A stretch of DNA of 19,442 bases, taken from assembly GCA_964236535.1 (NCBI GenBank), contig CAXSEF010000062.1:1-19442 (forward strand). The letters run 5' to 3'. Below the pieces are notes generated by a model, which searched no databases, was not told where the DNA came from, and was given only the letters and a program-made list of their open reading frames with translations. The stretch comes from CAXSEF01 sp964236535. Lineage in GTDB: Bacteria > Pseudomonadota > Alphaproteobacteria > Acetobacterales > Acetobacteraceae. Position numbers and translations under genes: made by a program. Below, one piece after another: positions 1 to 6,695 of the stretch; positions within the stretch are counted from its first letter, which is position 1; every line of letters begins with the position of its first letter.

Positions 1-60
1 TGGAATCCCTGTGCTTAAGGAAAGGGTTTCCAAAGGGCTCCGCCCTCTGGCGGGTCTGGG
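1..60 (+). repeat. Dispersed hairpin repeat, copy A (3' part)
   Basis: The window opens inside a repeat element found four times here. This copy keeps the TGGAATCCCTGTGCTTAAGG block, then GGTTTCC, then an imperfect hairpin: arms 30-38 and 42-50, loop TCC, one mismatch in nine pairs. It ends in GCGGGTCTGGG. The same blocks occur in the same order in the copy at 8977-9108 and, on the other strand, at 12930-13070. The 5' hairpins are presumably to the left of the window. It carries no coding potential I can support. Confidence 0.7.
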
Positions 61-222
61 CGGTGCCTGCGCAAGGTTCCGATGACCCGCCTGGGTCATC
101 GGAATGCGGGCGGAGGGAGAGCCCGGCCTTGCTTCGCCCGGCATGATCCGGTCCAGCCCTTGCGTCGCGCCGGCCACGCGGGCAAGGCGGACGCGCCGCC
201 CCGACAACAGGATGTCCACGCC

Positions 223-765
223 ATGCACGAACGCGTTCCGCCCCGACTGCTCGCCGCCGCCAGGGCCGCGCTGCTGCTCGCGCTGCTTGCGCTGCCGGCG
301 TTCGCCGTGGCGGCGCATGCCGAGGCGGCCGACAGCGGGCCGACGCAGGGGCAGGCGGAGCTGGCGAAGCAGCCGCTGACCATCGTCGGCGCGGACGGCA
401 GGCGCCATGCCTTCACGGTCGAGATGGCCGCGACGCCGGAGCAGCAGGAGACCGGCCTGATGTTCCGCACCGCGGTCGCGCCGGACAGCGGCATGCTGTT
501 CGACTGGGGCACCTCGCGGCGCAGCGAGATGTGGATGAAGAACACCCTGGTGCCGCTCGACATGCTGTTCATCGCGCAGGACGGCACCGTGACCCACATC
601 GCGGAGAACACGGTGCCGCGCAGCCTTGCGGTGATTGACGGCCGGGCGCCGGTGCGCGCCACGCTGGAGCTCGCCGGCGGCACCGCCGAACGGCTCGGCC
701 TGCGCGTCGGTGACCGGGTCGAGGGCGCGGGCTTCCCCGTGCCGCGGCAGGACCCGCCGCACTAG
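223..765 (+). CDS. DUF192 family exported protein
   Basis: A 180-residue protein of the DUF192 (PF02643) family, whose biochemical role is not established. Residues 1-33 form a signal peptide: Arg residues, then an Ala/Leu-rich core, ending near AHA-EA. The mature part has the family landmarks: the ETGLMFR segment, the core around MLFDWG, the EMWMKNTLVPLDMLF block, ENTVPRSL, and the terminal LELAGGTAERLGLRVGD stretch. The frame is open from an upstream ATG at 82, but residues encoded from there lack signal-peptide character. The ATG at 223 has AGGA about ten bases upstream and starts directly with the signal peptide, so I chose it. The protein is probably periplasmic. It stands alone, with a decayed gene on the opposite strand downstream. 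Confidence 0.88.
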   Translation: MHERVPPRLLAAARAALLLALLALPAFAVAAHAEAADSGPTQGQAELAKQPLTIVGADGRRHAFTVEMAATPEQQETGLMFRTAVAPDSGMLFDWGTSRRSEMWMKNTLVPLDMLFIAQDGTVTHIAENTVPRSLAVIDGRAPVRATLELAGGTAERLGLRVGDRVEGAGFPVPRQDPPH

Positions 766-767
766 GT

Positions 768-1300
768 CCGGCTGGGCCCGAACCGCACGACCCGCACCGC
801 AGGCGTGACCGCGGCGATGCCCGGGACCCGGGGTGCGCCCGGGCCGGGGGTGCGGCTCCGGACCCGGCACCGTGCTGCCGGGCGGCGTCGTGCAAGGGTC
901 AGTGCTTCGGCGGTTCGGATGCGCGGGCGCAGCGCGTCGTCGAGGAAGGCGAGGCGGCCGAGGTCGACCTTGTAGCCGGTCGCCGCCATGACATGGTCCA
1001 CCTCCAGCGTGGCGCCGCCGTCCGGACCCTCCAGCGCCAGCAGCGCCCGGCCGTCGCACTCCGCGGCGCTGGTGATGCGGGTCCCGGTGCGCACGCCGAC
1101 GCCGGCCTCCACCGGCCCGCGCCCGAACCAGCATGGCCTCGGACTTCAGCCGCATGCCGCCTTGGCATCCGGGTGCGCCAGGTCTGCATCGGGGTGCCGG
1201 AGGCGCGCAGCGCCACGCCGGCACCGGCGAGGTGGGCGGCGGCGGAAAGTCCGTATGGACCCGCGCCGATGACGACGATGTCCTGAGTGCTGGCTGTCGT
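768..1300 (-). pseudogene. Decayed FAD/NAD(P)-dependent oxidoreductase (internal deletion, frameshifts)
   Basis: Remnant of a flavoprotein of the FAD-dependent monooxygenase-like type. Reading leftward, the N-terminal dinucleotide fold is intact (DIVVIGAGPYGLSAAAHLAG), followed by a TWRTRMP segment. One extra base then shifts the frame, and the next frame gives GGMRLKSEAM, typical of the region after the fold. A third frame resumes with a piece near the C-terminus (VRTGTRI, then LEVDHVMAATGYKVDLGRL and FLDDALRPRIRT). After that the sequence degrades, ending in an RFGP-like trace. Roughly 200 or more residues of the middle, including the second dinucleotide fold, are missing. The expected initiator position (base 1300 on the minus strand) reads ACG where TTASTQD would be MTASTQD, and an in-frame TAA lies five codons further upstream. 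I see no way to make a functional product. Confidence 0.8.
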
Positions 1301-1445
1301 CTGTCTCGGCTTTTAACCTCTTCTTGCATTTTGCTGCGGTATTAAGAGAGCCGTCGCCGCTGAAAGGATTCCGGCCGCGACCGGGCGAAAATCGCCGTTT
1401 CTCACGTCTGCTTTTTGCTCGTAATCCATTTTGAGATGGTCAGCA
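1301..1445 (+). promoter_or_regulatory. A+T-richer leader of the ATP-grasp gene
   Basis: This stretch is visibly richer in A and T than the rest of the window, with runs such as TTTTAACC, TTGCATTTTGC, TATTAAG, TTTTTGCTCG and CATTTTGAGATGG. It lies between the decayed oxidoreductase and the ATP-grasp gene, so the promoter of the latter is probably here. I cannot place a well-spaced -35/-10 pair: TTGCAT at 1324 and TATTAA at 1340 are only 10 bases apart. A small hairpin GGCGA-AAA-TCGCC lies at 1384-1396. GAG at 1433-1435 could serve as a weak ribosome binding site for the ATG at 1446. Confidence 0.4.
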
Positions 1446-2852
1446 ATGATCCAAGATTGTAACACGGCAAACTCTTTCAACCGCTGCGACGCTGATCGGG
1501 TGGGTGGGGTTCTCCTGGTCACCACCTGCTGGTGGCCATCGATGGCGCAGACCGCCTACCTGCTGGTGCAGCAGGGCTGTCGGGTGTCGGTGCTGTGCCC
1601 GCCCGGCCATCCGGCGCGCAAGGTGCCGGGGGTGAAGGTGCACGAACACAGCGGGGTCAATCCGCTGCGCGCCCTGTCCAGGGCGATCGCCGCCGGCAAT
1701 CCGGCCATGGTGGTCCCCGCCGACGACCGCGCGGTCGTCCACCTGCACCAGCTGCACCGCACCGGTTCGGCCAGCGAGCGGGAGCTGGTGGAGCGCTCGC
1801 TCGGCGCGGCGCACGGCTTCGCGGTCACCGCCTCGCGCTCCCGCCTGCTGAAGGTCGCGCAGCGGCTGGGCATCGCGGTGCCCGAAGGCGGCCCGATCGC
1901 GAGCCCGGCCGAGCTGGAGACCTGGCTCGACCAGGTGCCGGGACCCTGGGTGCTCAAGGTCAACGGAGCCTGGGGCGGCAACGGTGTCCGCATCCCGGCC
2001 ACGCGCGAGGATGCGCGGGGCGCCTTCCACAGGCTCAGCCGCTGGCTGAATGTCCGGACCATGCTGACCCGCGTGGTGATCAAGCGCGACTCGTTCTGGG
2101 TCTCCGACTGGTTCAGCTCCGACGTGCCGGAAGTCACCGCCCAGGCCCACGTCCGTGGCCGGCCGGCCAACCTCGCGATGCTGTGCCGGGACGGCGAGGT
2201 GCTCGCCGCCAGCGTGGTCGAGACCGTGGTGAGCATGGGCCACACCGGATCGTCGACGATCGTGCGCGTGGTCGAGCGGCCGGGGCTCGTGGCGGACGCC
2301 AGGCGGCTCGCGCGCGAGTTGGGGCTGAGCGGGTTCCACGGCCTCGACTTCATGGTCGAGGAGGCGACCGACCGCGCCCTGCTGATCGAGCTGAACCCTC
2401 GCCTGACCCCGCTCAGCAACATCCGGCTCGAACCCGGCCGCGATCCGGTCGGGGCTGTCGCGACCCTGTTGACCGGGGCGGCCTGCACCCCCCCGGTAGA
2501 GCTGCCCGCCGGGAGGATGGTGGCCTTCTTCCCCACCGCGATCCAGTCTGGTTGCGACGAGCGCGTCCTGTTCGGCTGCTTCCAGGACGGGCCGTGGGGT
2601 CACCCGGTCCTGATCGACGAGATGATGCGGCTGACCTGGCCGGAGCGGGCGCTGCTCTCGCGCCTGGCGACCGCCTGCCAGCGGCTGGTGCAGCGGGCGT
2701 CGCGGGGCGACGCGACGAGCGTCACGGCCGTCACGACCCTGCTCGACGCAGCCGAGCCCGCCCGTCCGGCCGTGGTCGAGAGTGACCTGGTCCGCGACGC
2801 GGTCGCGCCGGAGGTGATGCCGACGTGCGGGCTGCACGCGGCGTTCTCCTAG
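1446..2852 (+). CDS. ATP-grasp domain protein
   Basis: A 468-residue protein with an ATP-grasp ligase architecture. The first 100 residues form an alpha/beta pre-ATP-grasp domain (VLLVTTCWW, then a Rossmann-like strand VSVLCPPGHP). The glycine-rich ATP-binding loop is VLKVNGAWGGNGV at residues 169-181, with Lys171 as the expected phosphate-contacting lysine. The metal-binding motif ELNPR is at 315-319 (Glu315 and Asn317 as Mg ligands). The roughly 150 C-terminal residues have no motif I recognise. Such enzymes join a carboxylate to an amine or thiol through an acyl-phosphate, but the substrate cannot be read from the sequence. A TTG at 1431 would add five residues; I prefer the ATG at 1446. 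The internal ATG at 1542 would cut the first strand. It stands alone, with tRNA-Pro downstream, so there is no operon to suggest a pathway. Confidence 0.82.
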   Translation: MIQDCNTANSFNRCDADRVGGVLLVTTCWWPSMAQTAYLLVQQGCRVSVLCPPGHPARKVPGVKVHEHSGVNPLRALSRAIAAGNPAMVVPADDRAVVHLHQLHRTGSASERELVERSLGAAHGFAVTASRSRLLKVAQRLGIAVPEGGPIASPAELETWLDQVPGPWVLKVNGAWGGNGVRIPATREDARGAFHRLSRWLNVRTMLTRVVIKRDSFWVSDWFSSDVPEVTAQAHVRGRPANLAMLCRDGEVLAASVVETVVSMGHTGSSTIVRVVERPGLVADARRLARELGLSGFHGLDFMVEEATDRALLIELNPRLTPLSNIRLEPGRDPVGAVATLLTGAACTPPVELPAGRMVAFFPTAIQSGCDERVLFGCFQDGPWGHPVLIDEMMRLTWPERALLSRLATACQRLVQRASRGDATSVTAVTTLLDAAEPARPAVVESDLVRDAVAPEVMPTCGLHAAFS

Positions 2853-2909
2853 CCGGCTGCCTGTGGCGGGCGGTCCGCCTCGCCTCTCGCCATCCGTGCC
2901 GGACCTGCC

Positions 2910-2915
2910 TATATC
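2910..2915 (+). promoter_or_regulatory. Candidate -10 element of tRNA-Pro
   Basis: TATATC lies 12 bases upstream of the first base of mature tRNA-Pro, a plausible distance for a start site a few bases before the tRNA. It is the only TATA-like word in a G+C-rich gap. No convincing -35 hexamer sits 16-18 bases upstream, so the call rests on position and composition only. Confidence 0.35.
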
Positions 2916-2927
2916 GTGGCGCTGGTC

Positions 2928-3004
2928 CGGGGCGTGGCGCAGCCTGGTAGCGCGCGTGTTTTGGGTACACGAGGCCGCCGGTTCGAGTCCGGCCGCCCCG
3001 ACCA
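2928..3004 (+). tRNA. tRNA-Pro (anticodon UGG)
   Basis: A 77-base cloverleaf that can be folded by eye. The acceptor stem CGGGGCG pairs with CGCCCCG. The D arm is GCGCAGCCTGGTAGCGC. The anticodon stem CGTGT/ACACG encloses the loop TTTGGGT with anticodon TGG. The T arm is CCGGTTCGAGTCCGG. Discriminator A and an encoded CCA end follow. The UGG anticodon reads CCN proline codons by wobble. The NDUFS4-like gene starts only 21 bases after the CCA. Confidence 0.97.
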
Positions 3005-3025
3005 GGTCCGTCTCACGGAGGCTCC

Positions 3026-3331
3026 ATGCGCGCCCGCGTCTTCCAGCAGCCAAAGACCTCGATGCAGTCCGGCGTGGCCGGCACCCAGTTCTGGGTGCTG
3101 GAGTGGGAGCCCACCGAACGTCGCGAGCAGGACCCGCTGATGGGCTGGTTCGGCAGCGCCGACACCCAGGCCCAGGTCCGGCTGCGCTTCGACACCCGCG
3201 AGGAGGCGCTCGCCTTCGCCGGCAAGGAGGGGCTCACCTGCGACGTGGAACTGGCGCCGGCCCGGGTCTCGAAGCCCAAGGCCTATGCGGACAACTTTCG
3301 CTTCAACCGGGTCGAGCCCTGGAGTCACTGA
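3026..3331 (+). CDS. NADH dehydrogenase accessory subunit, NDUFS4-like (ETC complex I subunit)
   Basis: A 101-residue member of the ETC complex I subunit conserved region family (PF04800), the alphaproteobacterial counterpart of mitochondrial NDUFS4 (18 kDa). In this family the protein is a peripheral supernumerary subunit on the matrix/cytoplasmic arm of complex I near the NADH-oxidising module. Landmarks seen are KTSMQSG near the N-terminus, FWVLEWEP, DPLMGWFGSADT, an RLRFDTREEALAFA helix, and the hallmark C-terminus YADNFRFNRVEPWSH. There is no transmembrane segment or signal peptide. A strong GGAGG sits five bases before the ATG. It is 21 bases downstream of tRNA-Pro and 12 bases upstream of tRNA-Arg on the same strand, so its mRNA may be released by tRNA processing. 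The core nuo operon is not in this window. Confidence 0.95.
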   Translation: MRARVFQQPKTSMQSGVAGTQFWVLEWEPTERREQDPLMGWFGSADTQAQVRLRFDTREEALAFAGKEGLTCDVELAPARVSKPKAYADNFRFNRVEPWSH

Positions 3332-3343
3332 CCCGGTCCGGAT

Positions 3344-3420
3344 GCGCCCTTAGCTCAGCTGGATAGAGCACCCGCCTTCTAAGCGGGATGTCGCTGGTTC
3401 GAGTCCAGCAGGGCGCGCCA
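3344..3420 (+). tRNA. tRNA-Arg (anticodon UCU)
   Basis: A 77-base cloverleaf. The acceptor stem GCGCCCT pairs with AGGGCGC. The D arm is AGCTCAGCTGGATAGAGC. The anticodon stem CCCGC/GCGGG encloses the loop CTTCTAA with anticodon TCT. The T arm is CTGGTTCGAGTCCAG. Discriminator G and an encoded CCA complete it. It should read AGA and, by wobble, AGG arginine codons, which are rare in this G+C-rich genome. It begins 12 bases after the stop of the NDUFS4-like gene. Confidence 0.97.
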
Positions 3421-3457
3421 GCCCACGGAGCCTGGAGGTGCTGCGCGGCGTCGCGGG

Positions 3458-3925
3458 TCAGGACGTCGCAGGCACGCAGATGCCGCCGTTGCCGCGCTCG
3501 GGTTCGATGGGCGGGCGGGAGCGGGTCCGGTCCACGAGGTAGAACTCGGTGAAATCCGCCGCACCCAGCGCCTCGAACACCCGGCCCTCGACGTCCTGCA
3601 TCTGGCCCACGCTGTCGACCCGGTGCATCTCGGGGCGGCCGTCCTCGTTGCGGAAGGTGATCGAGCCGCACAGGGCCACCTCGTAGCCGTCGGCGCGCGG
3701 CACCGTCACGTTGAGCGTGACCTCCGGGTTGCGCCGGTTGAGATGGAAGGTGCCGATCGCCCGGGCGTTGACATACAGTGTCGTGGTCTCCTCCAGCTCG
3801 CGCTCGTCGAGCTGGTCCTCGATCTGGAAGCTGACCAGCCCGGGCGCTGCCGCCCGCACCGGAGGTCCCTTGAGCGCCAGCACCATCAGCCCGGCCGCCG
3901 CCACAGTCCCGGTTCGTGTCGGCAT
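3458..3925 (-). CDS. Small exported protein of unknown function
   Basis: A 155-residue protein I do not recognise. Residues 1-26 look like a signal peptide (MPTRTGTVAAAGLMVLALKG..., cleavage after an ARAA-like stretch). The mature part is rich in alternating strand-like segments (LVSFQIEDQL, TTTLYVNARAIGTFHL, VTLNVTVP, YEVALCGSITF), suggesting a small beta-sandwich. Two cysteines, one in the LCGSITF strand and one near the C-terminus (GGICVP), could form a disulfide after export. The C-terminus is unusually basic and Pro-rich. The start is well supported: GGGGAGG lies six bases before the ATG. It is divergent from prmC, with only 33 bases between the two start codons. Its stop lies 37 bases from tRNA-Arg. 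Confidence 0.72.
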   Translation of the reverse strand: MPTRTGTVAAAGLMVLALKGPPVRAAAPGLVSFQIEDQLDERELEETTTLYVNARAIGTFHLNRRNPEVTLNVTVPRADGYEVALCGSITFRNEDGRPEMHRVDSVGQMQDVEGRVFEALGAADFTEFYLVDRTRSRPPIEPERGNGGICVPATS

Positions 3926-3958
3926 GTTGTCCTCCCCTGTGACGAGCAGTCTGGCCGG

Positions 3959-4876
3959 ATGACGCCGGATGCTGACCCGCGTGGCGGCACTGCCGAGGTG
4001 GCGTCGCTGCTGCATCTGGGCAGGACTGTACTGGCAGAAGCCGGCCTGGAAAACCGTGCGTCGGAAGCACGGATGCTGCTGGCCCATGCGCTGGGCGCCA
4101 CGCTCGCCGACCTGCTGCGCGACGGCCGCCGCATGGTGCCGTGCGAGCCGTTCGCCACCCTGCTGCGCCGGCGGGCCGCGCACGAGCCGATGGCGCTGGT
4201 CCTCGGCCGCCAGGGGTTCTGGACGCTCGACCTGGCGGTCAGCGGCGACACGCTGATCCCGCGCGCCGACAGCGAGTCGCTGATCGAGGCGGCGCTGCTG
4301 CACCGCCCGGAGCGCGAGCGGGTGCGACGCATCCTCGACCTCGGCACCGGCACCGGCTGCCTGCTGCTTGCGGCGCTGTCCGAGTATCCGTGCGCCTGGG
4401 GCGTCGGCGTGGACCGCTCCGCCACGGCGGCCGCGCTGGCCCGCGTCAACGCCGCGGCGGCCGGGCTTGCCGCGCGGGTCAGTTCGGTGTGCGGCGACTG
4501 GGGTGCGGCGCTCGACCCGGGTGCGGCCGGCTTCGACCTGGTGCTCGCCAACCCGCCCTATGTCCGCTCGGGCGACATCGCGGGCCTGGCGCCGGAGGTG
4601 GCTTGCCACGAGCCGCTCTCGGCCCTTGATGGCGGCGCCGACGGCCTCGCCGCGTACCGGCGCATCCTGGCGGGGCTTGCCTCGCTGCTGGCGCCGGCCG
4701 GCCTGGCCGGGCCGCCAGGCCTCGCGGTGCTCGAACTGGGCGCGGGTCAGGAGCCGGCAGTGCGTGCCCTGGCCGCTGCCGCAGGGCTGGATCACGTCGG
4801 CACCACCCTGGACCTGGGCGGGGTGCCGCGCGCGCTGTGCCTTGCCCGGGCTGGCCGCGTCGCGGCGGGCCGGTGA
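3959..4876 (+). CDS. prmC: Peptide chain release factor N5-glutamine methyltransferase PrmC (HemK)
   Basis: A 305-residue SAM-dependent methyltransferase that methylates the Gln of the GGQ motif in release factors RF1 and RF2, tuning termination. An N-terminal helical release-factor-binding domain (about residues 10-90) precedes a Rossmann methyltransferase domain. The SAM-binding motif I is ILDLGTGTGCLLLA (125-138). The catalytic NPPY motif is at 198-201, followed by the family stretch RSGDIAGLAPEVACHEP and ALDGGADGL. The length matches the family. The ATG at 3959 has only a weak upstream purine stretch, but earlier in-frame sequence overlaps the divergent exported-protein gene. prfA, the usual upstream partner, is absent. 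The following DUF4167 gene is a common neighbour of prmC in alphaproteobacteria. Confidence 0.94.
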   Translation: MTPDADPRGGTAEVASLLHLGRTVLAEAGLENRASEARMLLAHALGATLADLLRDGRRMVPCEPFATLLRRRAAHEPMALVLGRQGFWTLDLAVSGDTLIPRADSESLIEAALLHRPERERVRRILDLGTGTGCLLLAALSEYPCAWGVGVDRSATAAALARVNAAAAGLAARVSSVCGDWGAALDPGAAGFDLVLANPPYVRSGDIAGLAPEVACHEPLSALDGGADGLAAYRRILAGLASLLAPAGLAGPPGLAVLELGAGQEPAVRALAAAAGLDHVGTTLDLGGVPRALCLARAGRVAAGR

Positions 4877-5203
4877 TGCTCGCGCCCGGCGCCGGTGCAG
4901 CCGCAGGGCCGACGCGCATGGCGGCCGGGAGGCGTTGAAAAAGCGTTTGGCAGCACGCAATGCCGGCGTTACTGTCCGCATGCTGCGGCACGCCTCCACC
5001 ACGCGGCCGCATCTGGCCGTAACCGTTGCAGGACAGCCGGTGCCGCGGACCGGTTCGCCCGGACCGTTGCAGCGTGAGCCGGACAGGGCTTGCACCCGCG
5101 CCGATGAGCTCGGTGCGCGCAGAGGCGGCCGATTTCACCCGCCATCCCGTCGCCGCAGGGCCATCGCCCGCTGCGACGCAGCAGGAAAGCCTTGCCAGGA
5201 TTC
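4877..5203 (+). other. 327-base gap between prmC and the DUF4167 gene
   Basis: I see no gene here. Short frames on both strands lack recognisable motifs and codon bias. TTGAAA at 4935-4940 is the best -35-like word, but nothing resembling a -10 follows at a suitable distance. The word ACCGTTGCAG occurs twice about 40 bases apart (around 5022 and 5062), flanking a GC-rich stretch with CCGGTGCCGCGGACCGG that could fold on itself. The promoter of the DUF4167 gene is probably in this gap. Confidence 0.4.
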
Positions 5204-5659
5204 ATGAACATCAAGCGCATGCGTGGCCGCAACCATCGCGGCAGCAGCCCGAACGCCGGCCCCGGCAGCAGCGGCGGCAGCCCGGTCCGCCACCACACCG
5301 GCACCATCCCGATGAACCGCAACCACGTGTTCGACAGCAGCGGACCGGACCTGCGCGTGCGCGGCACCGCCCAGCAGCTGTTCGAGAAGTATCTCCAGCT
5401 CGGGCGCGACGCCAACAGCTCCAGCGACCGCGTGATGGCGGAGAGCTACTTCCAGCACGCCGAGCACTACTTCCGCATCGTCAACGCGATGAACCAGGCC
5501 GCGTCGCAAGGCACCACCCATCTGCCACCCGCGTCGTCCAACGGCACGGCATACAACGGTCCGCACCAGCTGCAGCGCCGGCAGTATGTCGAGCAGCCCG
5601 ACGACGAGCAGCTGTCGGACGAGGCGCTGGAGGAGAGCGGCGCACCGTCGGACGCCTGA
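5204..5659 (+). CDS. DUF4167 domain protein
   Basis: A 151-residue protein of the DUF4167 family (PF13763), found in alphaproteobacteria and of unknown function. The N-terminus is basic and Gly/Ser-rich (MNIKRMRGRNHRGSS), suggesting nucleic-acid contact. The central conserved block is PDLRVRGTAQQLFEKYLQLG, then an Asp/Asn/Ser stretch and DRVMAESYFQHAEHYFRI (about residues 48-92). The tail is disordered and acidic (QPDDEQLSDEALEESG). The KRMRGRN start favours the ATG at 5204; a TTG at 5192 would add four residues. AGGA ends three bases before the ATG, close for a ribosome binding site, so the exact start is not certain. The convergent Nudix gene follows, with a hairpin repeat between the two. 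Confidence 0.88.
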   Translation: MNIKRMRGRNHRGSSPNAGPGSSGGSPVRHHTGTIPMNRNHVFDSSGPDLRVRGTAQQLFEKYLQLGRDANSSSDRVMAESYFQHAEHYFRIVNAMNQAASQGTTHLPPASSNGTAYNGPHQLQRRQYVEQPDDEQLSDEALEESGAPSDA

Positions 5660-5700
5660 GTCACGGAGCCGCGGCCAGGGAGCCGGGCGCACGGAGTGGA

Positions 5701-5775
5701 CTTGCTTGGACAAGGGGATTCCCAGGGCTCAGCCTTGAGCGGAGTCCGGAGGCAGAGCCTCTGGCCTCGCTGTTG
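5701..5775 (-). repeat. Dispersed hairpin repeat, copy B
   Basis: Read on the minus strand, this matches the first half of the element: GCCAGAGGCTCTGCC, then a second hairpin word AAGGCTGAGCCCTGGGA, then ATCCCC. On the plus strand the hairpins are arms 5746-5752 and 5758-5764 (loop CAGAG, one imperfect pair), and arms 5721-5728 and 5732-5739 (loop TCA, with mismatches). It fills the gap between the convergent DUF4167 and Nudix genes and may act as their shared terminator. Confidence 0.65.
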
Positions 5776-5783
5776 GTGAATGG

Positions 5784-6695
5784 CTACGCCGGCTTCCGGT
5801 GGAGTGCCGCACGCAGCGGGCCGGCCTCGGCGCCCGCGATCATGCCGCGACGCAGGAACAGGTCGGCCAGCACCAGCGGCACGTTGAACTTGAAGGCGTC
5901 GCCGTCCCGCACCGCCTGCAGCACCCGTGATGCCGGCCACAGCTCGAAGCCCGCGACCTCGCCGTCGACCGGCTGCGGCACGAAGCTTTCCGGCAGCGTC
6001 AGGTCGTAGCAGTGCAGCCGGTCGCGCCGCAGCCCTTCCGGGCGCTCCATCGCATACGAGATCACCGCGACCTCGCGCGCCTGCGCCGCCAGGTCCGGCG
6101 GCAGCCCGCACTCCTCCGCGGCCTCCTTGGCGAGCGTCTGCCACGGCGTCAGGCCCGCCGGCACCCCGCCCGCGGCCAGGTGGTCGAGCTTGCCGGGATC
6201 GAGCCGCTTGTCGGCCGCCCGCCGCGCCACCCACAGATGCAGGCCGTCGCCGCGCTCGACCAGCCCGTTCAGGTGCACGCCGACCGCGGCGATGCCCAGC
6301 GTCGGCAGTGCGCCGCGATCCGCCTGGGCGAGCGCCGGACCGCCGGGGTCGGCGCGGACGTCGAACAGCTCGCCGCGCGGGGGAAACCCGAGCCGGGCCA
6401 GCAGCGCCAGGGACAGCGGCGGCAGTGCCGCGGGCGCCACCCGCACGCCGCCTCGATCCGGTGCCGCCCCCAGCGACAGCAGCAGCGCGGCGACCTCGGG
6501 CTGCACCCAGCCGACCTGCTGCGCCGCCTCCGCCACGGCGCCGAGCCGCAGCGCGAGCCGCGTTCCCGGCAGCGTCGCGGTGTTGCACGCGGCGACATGG
6601 CGCATCAGGCCGCCGTCCGGGTCGCGGCTCGCGCCAGGCGCATCGGCCGGGGTCTGCTCGGAAGGCGGCCGATCGGGGGGTATCGGGGACGACAT
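5784..6695 (-). CDS. DUF4743/Nudix hydrolase family protein
   Basis: A 303-residue two-domain protein. Residues about 31-130 match the DUF4743 domain that precedes Nudix domains in plant and fungal thiamine-related Nudix proteins (MRHVAACNTA, VGWVQPEVAA). The Nudix fold follows: GIAAVGVHLNG, WVARRAADKRLDPGKLDHLAAGG, then the Nudix box at 176-198. The box keeps the metal-binding core glutamates (Glu191, Glu194, Glu195), but the first Glu is Leu182 and the usual Arg is Lys190. As I recall, the eukaryotic relatives share these substitutions. Relatives have been shown to hydrolyse damaged thiamin diphosphates such as oxothiamin forms; for this protein that is inference. The ATG at 6695 has AAGGA eight bases upstream. 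Met31 is an alternative start closer to where homology seems to begin. It is divergent from the ABC exporter. Confidence 0.86.
   Translation of the reverse strand: MSSPIPPDRPPSEQTPADAPGASRDPDGGLMRHVAACNTATLPGTRLALRLGAVAEAAQQVGWVQPEVAALLLSLGAAPDRGGVRVAPAALPPLSLALLARLGFPPRGELFDVRADPGGPALAQADRGALPTLGIAAVGVHLNGLVERGDGLHLWVARRAADKRLDPGKLDHLAAGGVPAGLTPWQTLAKEAAEECGLPPDLAAQAREVAVISYAMERPEGLRRDRLHCYDLTLPESFVPQPVDGEVAGFELWPASRVLQAVRDGDAFKFNVPLVLADLFLRRGMIAGAEAGPLRAALHRKPA

Noticed and set aside
82..222. N-terminal extension of the DUF192 protein from an ATG at 82
   Set aside because: The extra 47 residues are Arg/Gly-rich and would mask the signal peptide that starts at 223.
1384..1396. GGCGA-AAA-TCGCC as an intrinsic terminator or riboswitch stem
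   Set aside because: The stem has only five pairs and no gene ends just upstream on the plus strand; too little to call.
1440..3053. A 537-codon open frame on the minus strand opposite the ATP-grasp gene
   Set aside because: It mirrors the ATP-grasp gene, has no recognisable domains, and runs through tRNA-Pro. Long antisense frames are expected at this G+C content.
4895..5077. A 60-codon frame in the gap before the DUF4167 gene
   Set aside because: No ribosome binding site, no motif, composition like translated non-coding DNA.
4877..5203. Repeated ACCGTTGCAG words considered as a regulator site
   Set aside because: Only two copies about 40 bases apart, no symmetry, and no known partner; noted but not called.
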